A stretch of DNA of 52,179 bases from Bacteroidota bacterium. GTDB lineage: Bacteria > Bacteroidota > Bacteroidia > Cytophagales > Microscillaceae. The translations under genes and the position numbers were made by a program. Location: assembly GCA_004292795.1 (NCBI GenBank), contig RDXI01000002.1:1-52179 (forward strand). The letters are read 5' to 3'. The notes under the pieces are model-generated. The model was not told where the DNA came from, did no database searches, and was given only the letters and a program-made list of their open reading frames with translations. This document shows, piece by piece, positions 33,198 to 41,118 of the stretch (position 1 is the stretch's first letter; each line of letters starts with the position of its first letter).

Positions 33198-33509
33198 TTA
33201 GATATTCTCGAAGAAATCAATGATTTCTCCTTCTTTCAAGGTGATGATAGCCTTTTTGTAACTGGGCGTTCTTCCTTGAACGAAATGCGTGCGTGTATAA
33301 CGGCTTTTAGACTTGCCTTTGTGGTTCATAGTATTCACTGCTTCCACTTGAACGTTATACATTTTTTCAACAGCCTCTGCGATTTGGATTTTGTTGGCGC
33401 GACCATCTACGATGAATGCGTAGCGTTCTTTGCCACCTTTTACCTTCTTAGAAAGGTATTCCATTTTTTCGGTGAGGCGAGGTCTTTTTAAGATTTCGGT
33501 CTGTTCCAT
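33198..33509 (-). CDS. rplW: 50S ribosomal protein L23
   Basis: 103 residues. 'LKRPRLTEKMEYLSKKVKGG', 'YAFIVDGRANKIQIAEAVEK' and 'GRTPSYKKAIITLKEGEIID' fit L23, the docking site for trigger factor and SRP at the exit tunnel. Confidence 0.96.
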   Translation of the reverse strand: MEQTEILKRPRLTEKMEYLSKKVKGGKERYAFIVDGRANKIQIAEAVEKMYNVQVEAVNTMNHKGKSKSRYTRTHFVQGRTPSYKKAIITLKEGEIIDFFENI

Positions 33510-33527
33510 GACGTGAGTGTTGGGCGA

Positions 33528-34163
33528 TTATTCCGATTTAGACAACAGGGTTTCCAACTTGTTCACTGCACTTTCCATGAACACAATCTTGTCAGCATTC
33601 AAGATGTTGAAAGTATTGAGTTGGTTGAACGTGATGACGTTGGTTTTGGGTATGTTACGACTTGAGAGATATACGTTGTCTTTGTTTTCGGGTAGTACAA
33701 GCAACGTCTTTGTGTTGGTCAAAGCCAACTGATTCAAGAAAGCAATGTATTGCTTGGTGCGTGGTGCTTCGTAGTTGAAATCTTCTACTACCATCAGGCT
33801 TTTTTCTTTCGCTTTGTAGCTAAGAGCCGACTTACGCGCCAACTGCTTCAATTTCTTGTTCAATTTGAAGCGATAATCACGAGGGCGAGGTCCGAATGCA
33901 CGTCCACCACCTACAAACAAAGGTGATTTGATGCTACCAGCACGCGCACCGCCAGTGCCTTTTTGCTTCTTGATTTTCTTGGTAGAATATGACACTTCTG
34001 CACGTTCTTTGGCTTTGTGCGTGCCTTGGCGTTGGTTAGCATGATATTGCTTTACGTCAAGGTAGATAGCGTGGTCATTGGGTTCGATACCGAAGATAGC
34101 TTCATTGAATTGAACGGTGCGCCCTGTGGACTGCCCGCTCTGAGAGAGTACTGCAACTTCCAT
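33528..34163 (-). CDS. rplD: 50S ribosomal protein L4
   Basis: 211 residues. '[20 protein letters not shown]', '[20 protein letters not shown]' and '[20 protein letters not shown]' form the tunnel-lining loop typical of L4. In some bacteria L4 also represses its own operon; no such leader structure is evident here. 4 bp after rplC. Confidence 0.96.
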   Translation of the reverse strand: MEVAVLSQSGQSTGRTVQFNEAIFGIEPNDHAIYLDVKQYHANQRQGTHKAKERAEVSYSTKKIKKQKGTGGARAGSIKSPLFVGGGRAFGPRPRDYRFKLNKKLKQLARKSALSYKAKEKSLMVVEDFNYEAPRTKQYIAFLNQLALTNTKTLLVLPENKDNVYLSSRNIPKTNVITFNQLNTFNILNADKIVFMESAVNKLETLLSKSE

Positions 34164-34167
34164 GTTC

Positions 34168-34800
34168 TTATTTTTCTACAACGATGTATGAATTTTTGGC
34201 ACCCGGTACCGAACCAGATACTACTAATATGTTATGTTCAGGGAGAATACGCATTACGCGGAGATTTTGAATCTTAACGCGGTCGCTGCCTGTGCGTCCA
34301 GCCATACGCATACCGGGTAGTACGCGAGAAGGGAATGATGATGCACCGATTGAACCTGGGTGACGAGCGCGGTTGTGCTGTCCGTGAGTTTGTCCACCTA
34401 CACCGCTAAATCCGTGGCGTTTTACAACACCTTGAAAGCCTTTACCTTTAGTAGTGCCTACTACGGCTACTTTGTCGCCTTCAGCGAAAAGGTCGGCTAC
34501 GCTTAGTACATCGCCCAATTTGAACTTGCCTACAGGAAACTTGGTAAACTCGATAAGTTTGCGCTTAGGAGTAGTATTTGCTTTCGCAAAATGCCCTTTT
34601 TCGGGTTTGTTCGCTCTTGCCTCTTTTTTCTCATCGAAGGCAAGTTGAATTGCGTCATAGCCGTCTTTCTCGGCTGTTTTTACTTGTGTTACGACACAAG
34701 GACCTACTTGAAGAAGCGTGCAGGCTATTTGCTTGACAGAGGCTTCTGTGGTTTCGAATAGGCTGGTCATGCCTACTTTCTTACCAATAATTCCAGACAT
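34168..34800 (-). CDS. rplC: 50S ribosomal protein L3
   Basis: 210 residues. '[20 protein letters not shown]', '[20 protein letters not shown]' and '[20 protein letters not shown]' are diagnostic; it helps start 23S rRNA assembly. It is the first gene of this operon: a promoter lies about 60 nt upstream and the expected rpsJ is not in front. Confidence 0.97.
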   Translation of the reverse strand: MSGIIGKKVGMTSLFETTEASVKQIACTLLQVGPCVVTQVKTAEKDGYDAIQLAFDEKKEARANKPEKGHFAKANTTPKRKLIEFTKFPVGKFKLGDVLSVADLFAEGDKVAVVGTTKGKGFQGVVKRHGFSGVGGQTHGQHNRARHPGSIGASSFPSRVLPGMRMAGRTGSDRVKIQNLRVMRILPEHNILVVSGSVPGAKNSYIVVEK

Positions 34801-34865
34801 ACGTTATATACGCTTTGAAAAATCTTTAAAAACACAATCCAATCCCTCTTTTCGGAATTGGACTG

Positions 34866-34873
34866 CAAAATTA
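34866..34873 (-). promoter_or_regulatory. main promoter of the ribosomal-protein operon
   Basis: The minus strand reads TAATTTTG with TTTTTTG about 20 nt upstream, good -7 and -33 elements. About 31 bp spanning this promoter (34864-34894) recur identically at 37816-37846. It gives a leader of about 60 nt before rplC. Confidence 0.7.
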
Positions 34874-34965
34874 GGCAATTATTTACAAAACACCAAAAAA
34901 TAATTTATTTTTTTCTTTTTTTTTTGAACACAGCCAAACAAGCCCCGCTTATCCCTATCAGCAAA

Positions 34966-36345
34966 CTACCGCATCAATGAAATCCACCCTTTGAAACGCC
35001 TACGGAGGGCGGGGTTCGAGAGTTCATAATAATACACACCCGCAGGCAAGCCACGCCCATCCCAATCATTTTGATATGCCTCACTGCGATAGACCTCGCC
35101 TCCCCAACGGTTGTACACCACAAAACGCCAACGCCTGCTCAAGATATTGCCTATCTCGAAACGGTCATTTTTGCCATCACCATTGGGCGTAAACACATTT
35201 GGAACAAAGCTCGGACAAGCCTCAAACTCCACCCGAATAGTATCACCCACCACACAACGCGCTGTTGGCACTTGCACCCAATATATGCCTGTCCTATCTA
35301 CTACCAACGTGTCGGCTGTGCTACCATCTTGCCACTTGTAGCTATTGCGCCAATGACGCGCCCGCAAAGTCAGGCTTTCGCCTTCACAAAGATTGGTATC
35401 AGCAGGCAAGGACACAGGCACGTCATACTTCACTTCTATAGTGTCGCTCGCTACGCACACACCCAGTTTGGCACGAACCCAATACTTGCCTGCCTCACGC
35501 ACCAAATACGTAGGCGAGCTACTCCCATCTTGCCAAATATACGATGCCCCACTGCCCGCAGAAAGCAACAGCGTTTCGCCCACGCACAGTGTAGTGTCCC
35601 GCCCCAAATCAGGCGCGGGAGCTTGGTATGATAACTCCTCTACGCTCACATCATCTATTAGGTAGTAGGCGGGTCCAAGATTGAGTGTGTTGGGTTCACG
35701 AATGGCTATTGTATTTTCATTATCAGCAAAATTGCCAATAATGATGTATTCTGCAGGTGATTTGCTTTGGAAACAGCCTGAAACCTCATGCCAATTTGTT
35801 CCCATTAACACTTTTTTTTCAACGACTTGTGGGGCAAAAGGCAAATTGTAATAAAAATCTTGCTTATATCTCCAATCCACCAATGTGTCAGAAAAATACG
35901 CGCCTAAGTTATTAGACACCCACCCAGATTGTTTTTGTCTGTTCAATGCGTAAAAACGCACGTGGTAACTTTTGCCAATTGTGAGCTTTTGAGATAATTT
36001 ATTTTCCAAGTATTCTCTCGATTTGTTGATGATAGTACCATTTTGAGAATAGGTAATAATGCCTCCAGTAGCATTCCCCGTTTTGGGGAGGCTATTCAAT
36101 TTGTCGACTATATTCAAATTACAATTAGAAGGAATGTCTGTTCTCCAATAATCAGGCGTAGCATTGGTGGGCGAGAACCAGTTTTTCACGAAATCTTCTA
36201 AATATGTATTATCTGGTATATTTAGATATTGGCACAGCCCATCTAATTTTTTATATTCTTCAAAACTTGGGTTGGGTACTAAGTTCTGCGCTCTTGAACT
36301 CAAAAACGCCATACACAGCATACAAAGTAGGAATGCTTTTTTCAT
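34966..36345 (-). CDS. secreted protein with type B T9SS C-terminal domain (gliding-motility-associated CHU_C)
   Basis: 459 residues with a signal peptide ('MKKAFLLCMLCMAFLSSRAQ'). 'NLVPNPSFEEYKKLDGLCQY' starts a carbohydrate-binding-like beta domain (about 20-240). Two Ig/PKD-like repeats follow: 'GETLLLSAGSGASYIWQDGS' and 'GESLTLRARHWRNSYKWQDG'. The C-terminal 80 residues are the CHU_C domain: 'FVPNVFTPNGDGKNDRFEI', 'VVYNRWGGEVYRS', 'WDGRGLPAGVYYYEL'. This signal directs type B cargo through T9SS, usually with the partner SprF/PorP-type protein. The cargo is a surface adhesin or glycan-binding protein by inference. Confidence 0.9.
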   Translation of the reverse strand: MKKAFLLCMLCMAFLSSRAQNLVPNPSFEEYKKLDGLCQYLNIPDNTYLEDFVKNWFSPTNATPDYWRTDIPSNCNLNIVDKLNSLPKTGNATGGIITYSQNGTIINKSREYLENKLSQKLTIGKSYHVRFYALNRQKQSGWVSNNLGAYFSDTLVDWRYKQDFYYNLPFAPQVVEKKVLMGTNWHEVSGCFQSKSPAEYIIIGNFADNENTIAIREPNTLNLGPAYYLIDDVSVEELSYQAPAPDLGRDTTLCVGETLLLSAGSGASYIWQDGSSSPTYLVREAGKYWVRAKLGVCVASDTIEVKYDVPVSLPADTNLCEGESLTLRARHWRNSYKWQDGSTADTLVVDRTGIYWVQVPTARCVVGDTIRVEFEACPSFVPNVFTPNGDGKNDRFEIGNILSRRWRFVVYNRWGGEVYRSEAYQNDWDGRGLPAGVYYYELSNPALRRRFKGWISLMR

Positions 36346-36358
36346 TTTGTATCAATAT

Positions 36359-36392
36359 TGAAAAATTAGCCCATGCCGATGGCACAGGCTAA
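36359..36392 (-). terminator. terminator between the two T9SS cargo genes
   Basis: TTAGCCCATGCC / GGCACAGGCTAA form a 12-bp stem (two G-T pairs when read on the minus strand) with a 3-nt loop and T run on the minus strand. It ends the 36410 gene. Confidence 0.75.
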
Positions 36393-36409
36393 TAAAATTA
36401 AGATAACGC

Positions 36410-37753
36410 TTAGTGTTTGATAATCACTTGTCGGTTTTTTACGCCTTGTGGCGTTGTGATGCGCAAGTGATACAAGCCTTCGGGCAGGGTAGCTGTTTCT
36501 ATCTCAAATTCGGATAGCGTGGTGGTCGCTTGGCGTTTCACTTGTCCGTATTTATTCACAAGCTCCAGCGTGTAGGGAGTAGCAAAGTTCTCTTGCCTGA
36601 TTTGTCCTTGTGCATTGCGCCAAGCCGCTTTGAAACTTTGGTTGGCGGCATTGGGATAACTAAAGGGGGTAACACCTGTGTAGGGTCCGCCTCCATTGCT
36701 TGTACAATTGTTGATGACAATAGTACGTGTTTTCCAAGCAGGTACTTCGGGAGGATTGGCGGAACATTGGTTGTAAGCCCGCACTTTAATCGTATAAGTA
36801 CCCGCCACAGTGGGCATAGCATAGAGTGTGCTGGAAGAACTGTTTTCGCCTTCTGCACTGTTTGTAATCTGAAGAAAGGTAGCTTCGGGGAAAGACCATT
36901 CAAAGTTGGTCATGGTATTGATGCCACTGCCTGTATAGGCGTTGAAGGTTATCACTTGCCCAAGGCAATAGTTCAAGACACTATCAGAATTGCCACTGTC
37001 ACCTTCAGAGGCATTGATGAGGTACACAGGGGCAGGCTCGCCTATCCACACATAACTTGTACTTTTTTTGTTCCATTGCGGATTGAGCCAGTTTGTTTCT
37101 GCGGAAATGAAATACTCTGCCATCACATCATCTGCCGAGAGCGTAACATTTGCAGGTGGTTTTACATACACTGTTTCAGCATGGTTAAAATATGTGTTGG
37201 TGGCGAATGTTTCCTCACTAGGATTTCCATACACTTTCCACCCTGTGGGTACTCGCCAAGTGTATTCATAGTGGTAGTAGCAAAAATTGGCGGTATTGAT
37301 ATTGCCCAAAGCAAGTGTAACTTGTTTGGCAGTGCCTACTTCGCTTTGGCACCAAAAAGGACGCTCACCATTGAGTAGGCGCGGTTGTGGTGGGGTAAAT
37401 GTTTCTACCGAAGTCCAAACAGAGCTTTTGGTAGGGATACCCGCGCCTTCAAATTTTGCTTCCACTCTGATATTTTGTACAGAGTTGCCTACGTTGATAG
37501 TGGCAGTGCTTGTGTTGCCATTATCCACTATTGTTTTGGTGATGCCTGTCTGATTGCTGGCATATACATACCATGTAATCGTACCACTTACAGGAATACC
37601 TCCTTGAAAAAAGCTCTTGGCTACGTATGTTTGTGTAGTAGTGGGACAGGCTTTGCTTGGTTCTGCAACATCAACGTAATACAAAAGTTGTGTTTGCGCT
37701 TTCCCTTTTTCAATACTGATAAAAAAAAGGCTCATAATCCAAAATGAGTGCAA
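36410..37753 (-). CDS. secreted protein with type A T9SS C-terminal signal
   Basis: 447 residues. The N-terminus has a short signal ('MHSFWIMSLFFISIEKGKAQ'). The body is Thr/Asn-rich beta sequence with PKD-like features ('AGTYTIKVRAYNQCSANPPE', 'NFEWSFPEATFLQI'). The end 'YTLELVNKYGQVKRQAT', 'ETATLPEGLYHLRITTPQG' and 'KNRQVIIKH' is the type A sorting domain, which is cleaved on export by the T9SS. No enzymatic motif is seen. It is transcribed from its own strong promoter. Confidence 0.85.
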   Translation of the reverse strand: MHSFWIMSLFFISIEKGKAQTQLLYYVDVAEPSKACPTTTQTYVAKSFFQGGIPVSGTITWYVYASNQTGITKTIVDNGNTSTATINVGNSVQNIRVEAKFEGAGIPTKSSVWTSVETFTPPQPRLLNGERPFWCQSEVGTAKQVTLALGNINTANFCYYHYEYTWRVPTGWKVYGNPSEETFATNTYFNHAETVYVKPPANVTLSADDVMAEYFISAETNWLNPQWNKKSTSYVWIGEPAPVYLINASEGDSGNSDSVLNYCLGQVITFNAYTGSGINTMTNFEWSFPEATFLQITNSAEGENSSSSTLYAMPTVAGTYTIKVRAYNQCSANPPEVPAWKTRTIVINNCTSNGGGPYTGVTPFSYPNAANQSFKAAWRNAQGQIRQENFATPYTLELVNKYGQVKRQATTTLSEFEIETATLPEGLYHLRITTPQGVKNRQVIIKH

Positions 37754-37817
37754 TAAGACTTTAAAGGATTGTGGGATTGTAACATCATGAATAAAAAATT
37801 AAATGAGTGTTTTTTTG

Positions 37818-37825
37818 CAAAATTA
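37818..37825 (-). promoter_or_regulatory. promoter of the type A T9SS cargo gene (copy of the ribosomal promoter)
   Basis: The minus strand reads TAATTTTG within a 31-bp block identical to that in front of rplC (34864-34894). The leader to the ATG at 37753 is about 60 nt. Confidence 0.68.
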
Positions 37826-38040
37826 GGCAATTATTTACAAAACACCCAAAAATATTTTTTTATTTTTTTTCTAACACGGCACAAACTCCATAGTTTTCGC
37901 CATGTGCAGATGAAGAGTTGTATAACGTATGTTAGCCTCGAAACTACCGATGCCACAAAATTACAGCCTTGCCTACCCAAATTTTAGACGCTCCCATACA
38001 CAAAACAGCATTAGGCAGGAAAAAAATCAAAAAAAAATGT

Positions 38041-38048
38041 TAATTTTG
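38041..38048 (+). promoter_or_regulatory. -7 box (TAATTTTG) of the TetR gene
   Basis: Exact TAnnTTTG match. The candidate operator starts 3 bp downstream, over the expected transcription start. Confidence 0.6.
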
Positions 38049-38050
38049 AA

Positions 38051-38068
38051 ACTTATTTAGTAGTAAGT
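38051..38068. promoter_or_regulatory. candidate TetR operator 1: ACTTA-N8-TAAGT
   Basis: ACTTATTTAGTAGTAAGT. 5-bp inverted arms with an 8-bp spacer lie directly behind the -7 box of the TetR gene. The same arms and spacing recur at 38697-38714 before the kinase gene. Confidence 0.6.
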
Positions 38069-38096
38069 AGGTTTTTATAATAAAGCAACCAAAACT

Positions 38097-38657
38097 ATGA
38101 AAGACACAAAAACAGAGATTGTCGACCTTGCCACTAACTTGATATTGGAAAGGGGGTTTAATGCCTTTAGTTATGCAGACATAGCCAAAGCACTACAAAT
38201 CAAGAACGCGGCGGTGCATTATCACTTTCCTACCAAAGAAGACTTGGGAGTGGCAGTAATGAAGCAACAACAAAGTTTTGTCAAAACCTTGATACACAAT
38301 TTGAAGGTGCAAGGCGTATCCGAAATAGGACAACTGATGGCACTGATTGATATCTACAATGGCTGTGTGACCAATAAATTGATTTGCGCACTCGGTTCTA
38401 TGGGTTCAGATGTACTTACGCTTTCGGAGCGAGTGCAAGTAGAAATTAAAAATGACTATGTGCAGGTATGGGAATGGGTAAGCCAAATACTCGAAGCAGG
38501 CAAGGAGAAAAACCTTTTCAGATTCGAAGGGCAGGCAAGCACGAAGGCGGCTATGATTCTGAATAACCTAATGGCAGGGGCGATAGTCGCAAGGGTACTA
38601 AGCCCACAACACTTCAAAGACGTAATAGCGCAAATGGTAGCTGAACTTTTGGTATAA
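38097..38657 (+). CDS. TetR-family regulator
   Basis: 186 residues. Helix-turn-helix: 'IVDLATNLILERGFNAFSYA' and 'DIAKALQIKNAAVHYHFPTK' (about 8-50), a clear TetR_N domain. The ligand domain (from about 60) contains single cysteines ('NGCVTNKLICALGSM') that might sense thiol stress, consistent with the peroxiredoxin two genes downstream, although that is inference. It probably represses itself and the kinase-peroxiredoxin pair through the shared ACTTA-N8-TAAGT sites. Confidence 0.9.
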   Translation: MKDTKTEIVDLATNLILERGFNAFSYADIAKALQIKNAAVHYHFPTKEDLGVAVMKQQQSFVKTLIHNLKVQGVSEIGQLMALIDIYNGCVTNKLICALGSMGSDVLTLSERVQVEIKNDYVQVWEWVSQILEAGKEKNLFRFEGQASTKAAMILNNLMAGAIVARVLSPQHFKDVIAQMVAELLV

Positions 38658-38696
38658 AATGGATTTCCTTGTAAAATCTATTTTTTTGAGCTTAAT

Positions 38697-38714
38697 ACTT
38701 ACCTACTAATAAGT
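38697..38714. promoter_or_regulatory. candidate TetR operator 2: ACTTA-N8-TAAGT
   Basis: ACTTACCTACTAATAAGT. Same arms and spacer as operator 1, 22 nt before the kinase ATG. A TATTTTTTTG run (a lengthened -7 box) lies just upstream at about 38679-38688, so the geometry matches the TetR promoter. Confidence 0.6.
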
Positions 38715-38736
38715 AAAATTTATTTTTCATAACAAT

Positions 38737-39867
38737 ATGAACATCTCAAAAGCAAATTCCCGAACCTTGTACGCAGAGGACATTACCCAAGCCTTGCAAG
38801 ACAATTACAATTACTTGCTCGCACAAGGAGATGTGATTGTACTGATAGTAAACGAAGCCCTTGAGATACAGTACCTTAGTAGTACTGTGTGTGATATGTT
38901 GCACTATGACCAAGATGCCTTGATAGATAAAAGCATTTTGTCGATTGTAGAGAAAGAAGCGAAAGCGAAAGTAAGAGAAGCGATTTCTCAAGCGAAGCAG
39001 GCAAGCAGGATTCCGCATCGAATACAAAACCTAAGCCTGTATTGTACCTTTGGGTATCAGCATTTTTTTGATGGGGTGGTTATCAATTTGAAGGACGCTC
39101 CACGTATATGCGGGTATATGTTTTACCTGCACAATGTAACAGAACGCTATCATATAGAAGCAAAGCTAAAAGACTTGAATTTGGAGTTAGATAGCTTTGT
39201 GTATAAAGCCTCTCATGATTTGCGTGCGCCTCTTGCTTCGTTGGCTGGGCTTATCAATTTGACTGAAAGTGATTTTACACCGAAAGCGCGTGAGAACTTT
39301 GAGATGATGAAAAAAAGTGTATCCAAATTGGATAAGTTTATTCAACAATTAGCCCATTACTCGCGCAACAACAACACAGAAGCGGATTATGTGCACATTG
39401 ATTTTGAGGGATTGATTGAAGAAACTATCGAAAGTTACAAACATTGGGCGGGTAGCGACAAAATCCATTTTGAAATCAAGGTAGATATCCAAAACCCGAT
39501 TGTTTCTGATGTTTTCAGGCTCAAAATAGTATTGAGCAACCTTATTTCCAATGCTATCAAATACCAAAAAATAGGGCAGGACTACGCATATATCAAAATC
39601 GTTGTGCAGGATTTTACAAAAGACACTTTTTCTATTGTGGTAGAAGACAATGGGCAGGGCATCAATGCGCTATATATAGACAAGGTTTTTGATATGTTTG
39701 TGCGTGCCACAGACCAGTCCGATGGCTCGGGACTGGGGCTATACATTGTGCAGAGAGCTTTAGCAAAACTGAAAGGGAAGATAACGGTACACTCCACAAA
39801 AGGAGTAGGTAGCACTTTTAGGGTGTTGATACCTCATAAAATTTCTCAAAATCCTGATATTCATTAA
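38737..39867 (+). CDS. PAS-domain sensor histidine kinase (cytoplasmic)
   Basis: 376 residues without membrane helices. A PAS domain spans about 20-140 ('DVIVLIVNEALEIQYLSSTV' to 'GYMFYLHNVTERYHIEAKL'). HisKA follows with 'FVYKASHDLRAPLASLAGLI' (phospho-acceptor His160). The HATPase domain has the N box 'KIVLSNLISNAIKYQ', the G boxes 'VVEDNGQGI' and 'DGSGLGLYIVQRAL'. No response regulator is adjacent. The stop is 21 bp before the peroxiredoxin start, and the gene is preceded by operator 2. Confidence 0.92.
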   Translation: MNISKANSRTLYAEDITQALQDNYNYLLAQGDVIVLIVNEALEIQYLSSTVCDMLHYDQDALIDKSILSIVEKEAKAKVREAISQAKQASRIPHRIQNLSLYCTFGYQHFFDGVVINLKDAPRICGYMFYLHNVTERYHIEAKLKDLNLELDSFVYKASHDLRAPLASLAGLINLTESDFTPKARENFEMMKKSVSKLDKFIQQLAHYSRNNNTEADYVHIDFEGLIEETIESYKHWAGSDKIHFEIKVDIQNPIVSDVFRLKIVLSNLISNAIKYQKIGQDYAYIKIVVQDFTKDTFSIVVEDNGQGINALYIDKVFDMFVRATDQSDGSGLGLYIVQRALAKLKGKITVHSTKGVGSTFRVLIPHKISQNPDIH

Positions 39868-39888
39868 CAATCATTTCTCAGTAATCCG

Positions 39889-40593
39889 ATGAACAACAAC
39901 GAAAAATCCCTGAACGAACAAATGTTGATAACCTGCGCGGAAGCCTATCCTTCGCCTATCATAGAGGTAATAGCCGAAGGCATCATAGAGGCAAACCCAG
40001 CCGTTACGGGCTTGGCTATAGGCGAGGTTGCCCCTGACTTCACGCTCTTGAATACAGAAGGCGAGGCTGTGAACTTGTACGAAATCTTGGCGCATAGTCC
40101 TGTGGTTTTGTCATTCTTTCGAGGCGAATGGTGCAGTTTCTGCAATCTCGAGGTAAGGGCATTGCAAAAGTCCTTGCCTGAAATACAAGCGTTGGGAGCG
40201 GTGCTTTTGACCATTCACCCACAACGAATAGAAACGTCCTTTAGGCTTGTGCATAAACATCAGATTGATTACCAAATTTTGAATGACCCCACACAAGGCG
40301 TTTTGGAACAATACAATGTAAAGTTTGACATTCCACGCTCTATTCTGAATGTGTATTTGGAGAGTTTCAATATTGATGTGCGAAAAATGAACGAAAATGG
40401 CGAACTTACCTTGCCTGTACCTGCCACTTTTATCATAGACAAGCAAGGCATTGTAAAGAGTCGCTTTTTCTCACACGATTATACGGTGCGCATGGATCCT
40501 AAGCATATCCTAACCGCCTTGAAGAACTTGCCTGCCACTACACCAGAACCTATATATGAAAGTTTGCTCAATGCTACTTTTATAAGCAGGTAA
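39889..40593 (+). CDS. peroxiredoxin-like (AhpC/TSA) protein
   Basis: 234 residues. 'GEVAPDFTLLNTEGEAVNLY' opens the thioredoxin-fold domain, and 'VVLSFFRGEWCSFCNLEVRA' carries the Cys-x-x-Cys in place of the classic PxxxTxxC, as in Prx-like/BCP-related proteins. 'PVPATFIIDKQGIVKSRFFS' is the cis-Pro strand. It should reduce peroxides or act as a disulfide reductase; the exact subclass is unclear. It probably belongs to an operon with the PAS kinase. Confidence 0.87.
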   Translation: MNNNEKSLNEQMLITCAEAYPSPIIEVIAEGIIEANPAVTGLAIGEVAPDFTLLNTEGEAVNLYEILAHSPVVLSFFRGEWCSFCNLEVRALQKSLPEIQALGAVLLTIHPQRIETSFRLVHKHQIDYQILNDPTQGVLEQYNVKFDIPRSILNVYLESFNIDVRKMNENGELTLPVPATFIIDKQGIVKSRFFSHDYTVRMDPKHILTALKNLPATTPEPIYESLLNATFISR

Positions 40594-40605
40594 TGTATAG
40601 CCTTA

Positions 40606-40644
40606 CCACAAAGACAAGCCTTATGTTGTCTTTGTGGCATTTTA
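40606..40644 (+). terminator. terminator
   Basis: CCACAAAGACAA / TTGTCTTTGTGG, a perfect 12-bp stem with an 8-nt loop followed by a short T-rich tail. It ends the kinase-peroxiredoxin transcript. Confidence 0.75.
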
Positions 40645-40779
40645 CGGCATAGTTTTAGGATACATCTATATCCACAAAATGATGATAGAAAGAAGACTTG
40701 CTAATGACTCCTTGCCTAAAACGGCAAACACTTCATAGCCTGTTTCTAACCAAAGGTCACACAAAAAAGACTTAAGATT

Positions 40780-41030
40780 ACGTGAGTTCGGAATTAGATT
40801 TAAATATAAAATATTGTAAATCAATGGATTGAATAGGCTTGCTCCAGCGGGGCGACATCTATGCGCTATTAAGATGTCGCCCCGCTGGGGCTTTGGAAGA
40901 CTTAAACTGTTGTGCTACAAAGATGTCGCCCCGCTGGGGCTTGTACGCAACCTTTTTATTTCCGAACTCACGTTTATTTAATAAATTGATTTACAATATT
41001 TTAGCTCTAAATCTAATTCCGAATTCACGT
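40780..41030. mobile_element. MITE-like element with 46-bp terminal inverted repeats
   Basis: The ends at 40780-40825 and 40985-41030 are inverted repeats with about 4 mismatches in 46 (outer ends ACGTGARTTCGGAATTAGAT). TTA flanks both sides and may be a target duplication. The 160-bp centre is GC-rich: CCAGCGGGGCGACATCT (40844-40860) pairs with AGATGTCGCCCCGCTGG (40872-40888), and a third copy lies at 40921-40937. A partial copy of the outer end lies at about 40960-40973. No transposase gene is present. The sequence from 40645 to 40779 holds nothing recognisable. Confidence 0.72.
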
Positions 41031-41063
41031 TATTTTTCCAAGAAAACAACAAATTTAAACTGT

Positions 41064-41100
41064 TAAAAACAATGTTCCGCCTCGAAAAGAAGCGGAACAT
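41064..41100 (-). terminator. terminator of phoH
   Basis: ATGTTCCGC / GCGGAACAT, a 9-bp stem with an 11-nt loop; on the minus strand it is followed by TTGTTTTT. Confidence 0.75.
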
Positions 41101-41118
41101 AGACATTTGAAAAAAACA

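Larger units (their letters stand above)
37754..38096. other. divergent intergenic region
   Basis: A 343-bp stretch with two divergent promoters: the minus-strand box at 37818 and the plus-strand box at 38041. A 72-codon open frame at 37769-37987 overlaps the first promoter and has no features of a gene. A few A/T runs, nothing else. Confidence 0.6.

Noticed and set aside
37769-37987. 72-codon open frame before the TetR gene
   Set aside because: It overlaps a strong minus-strand promoter, has no start context and no recognisable protein features.
40839-41066. 75-codon open frame in the MITE-like element
   Set aside because: Its sequence is the translation of inverted repeats; no independent coding signal.
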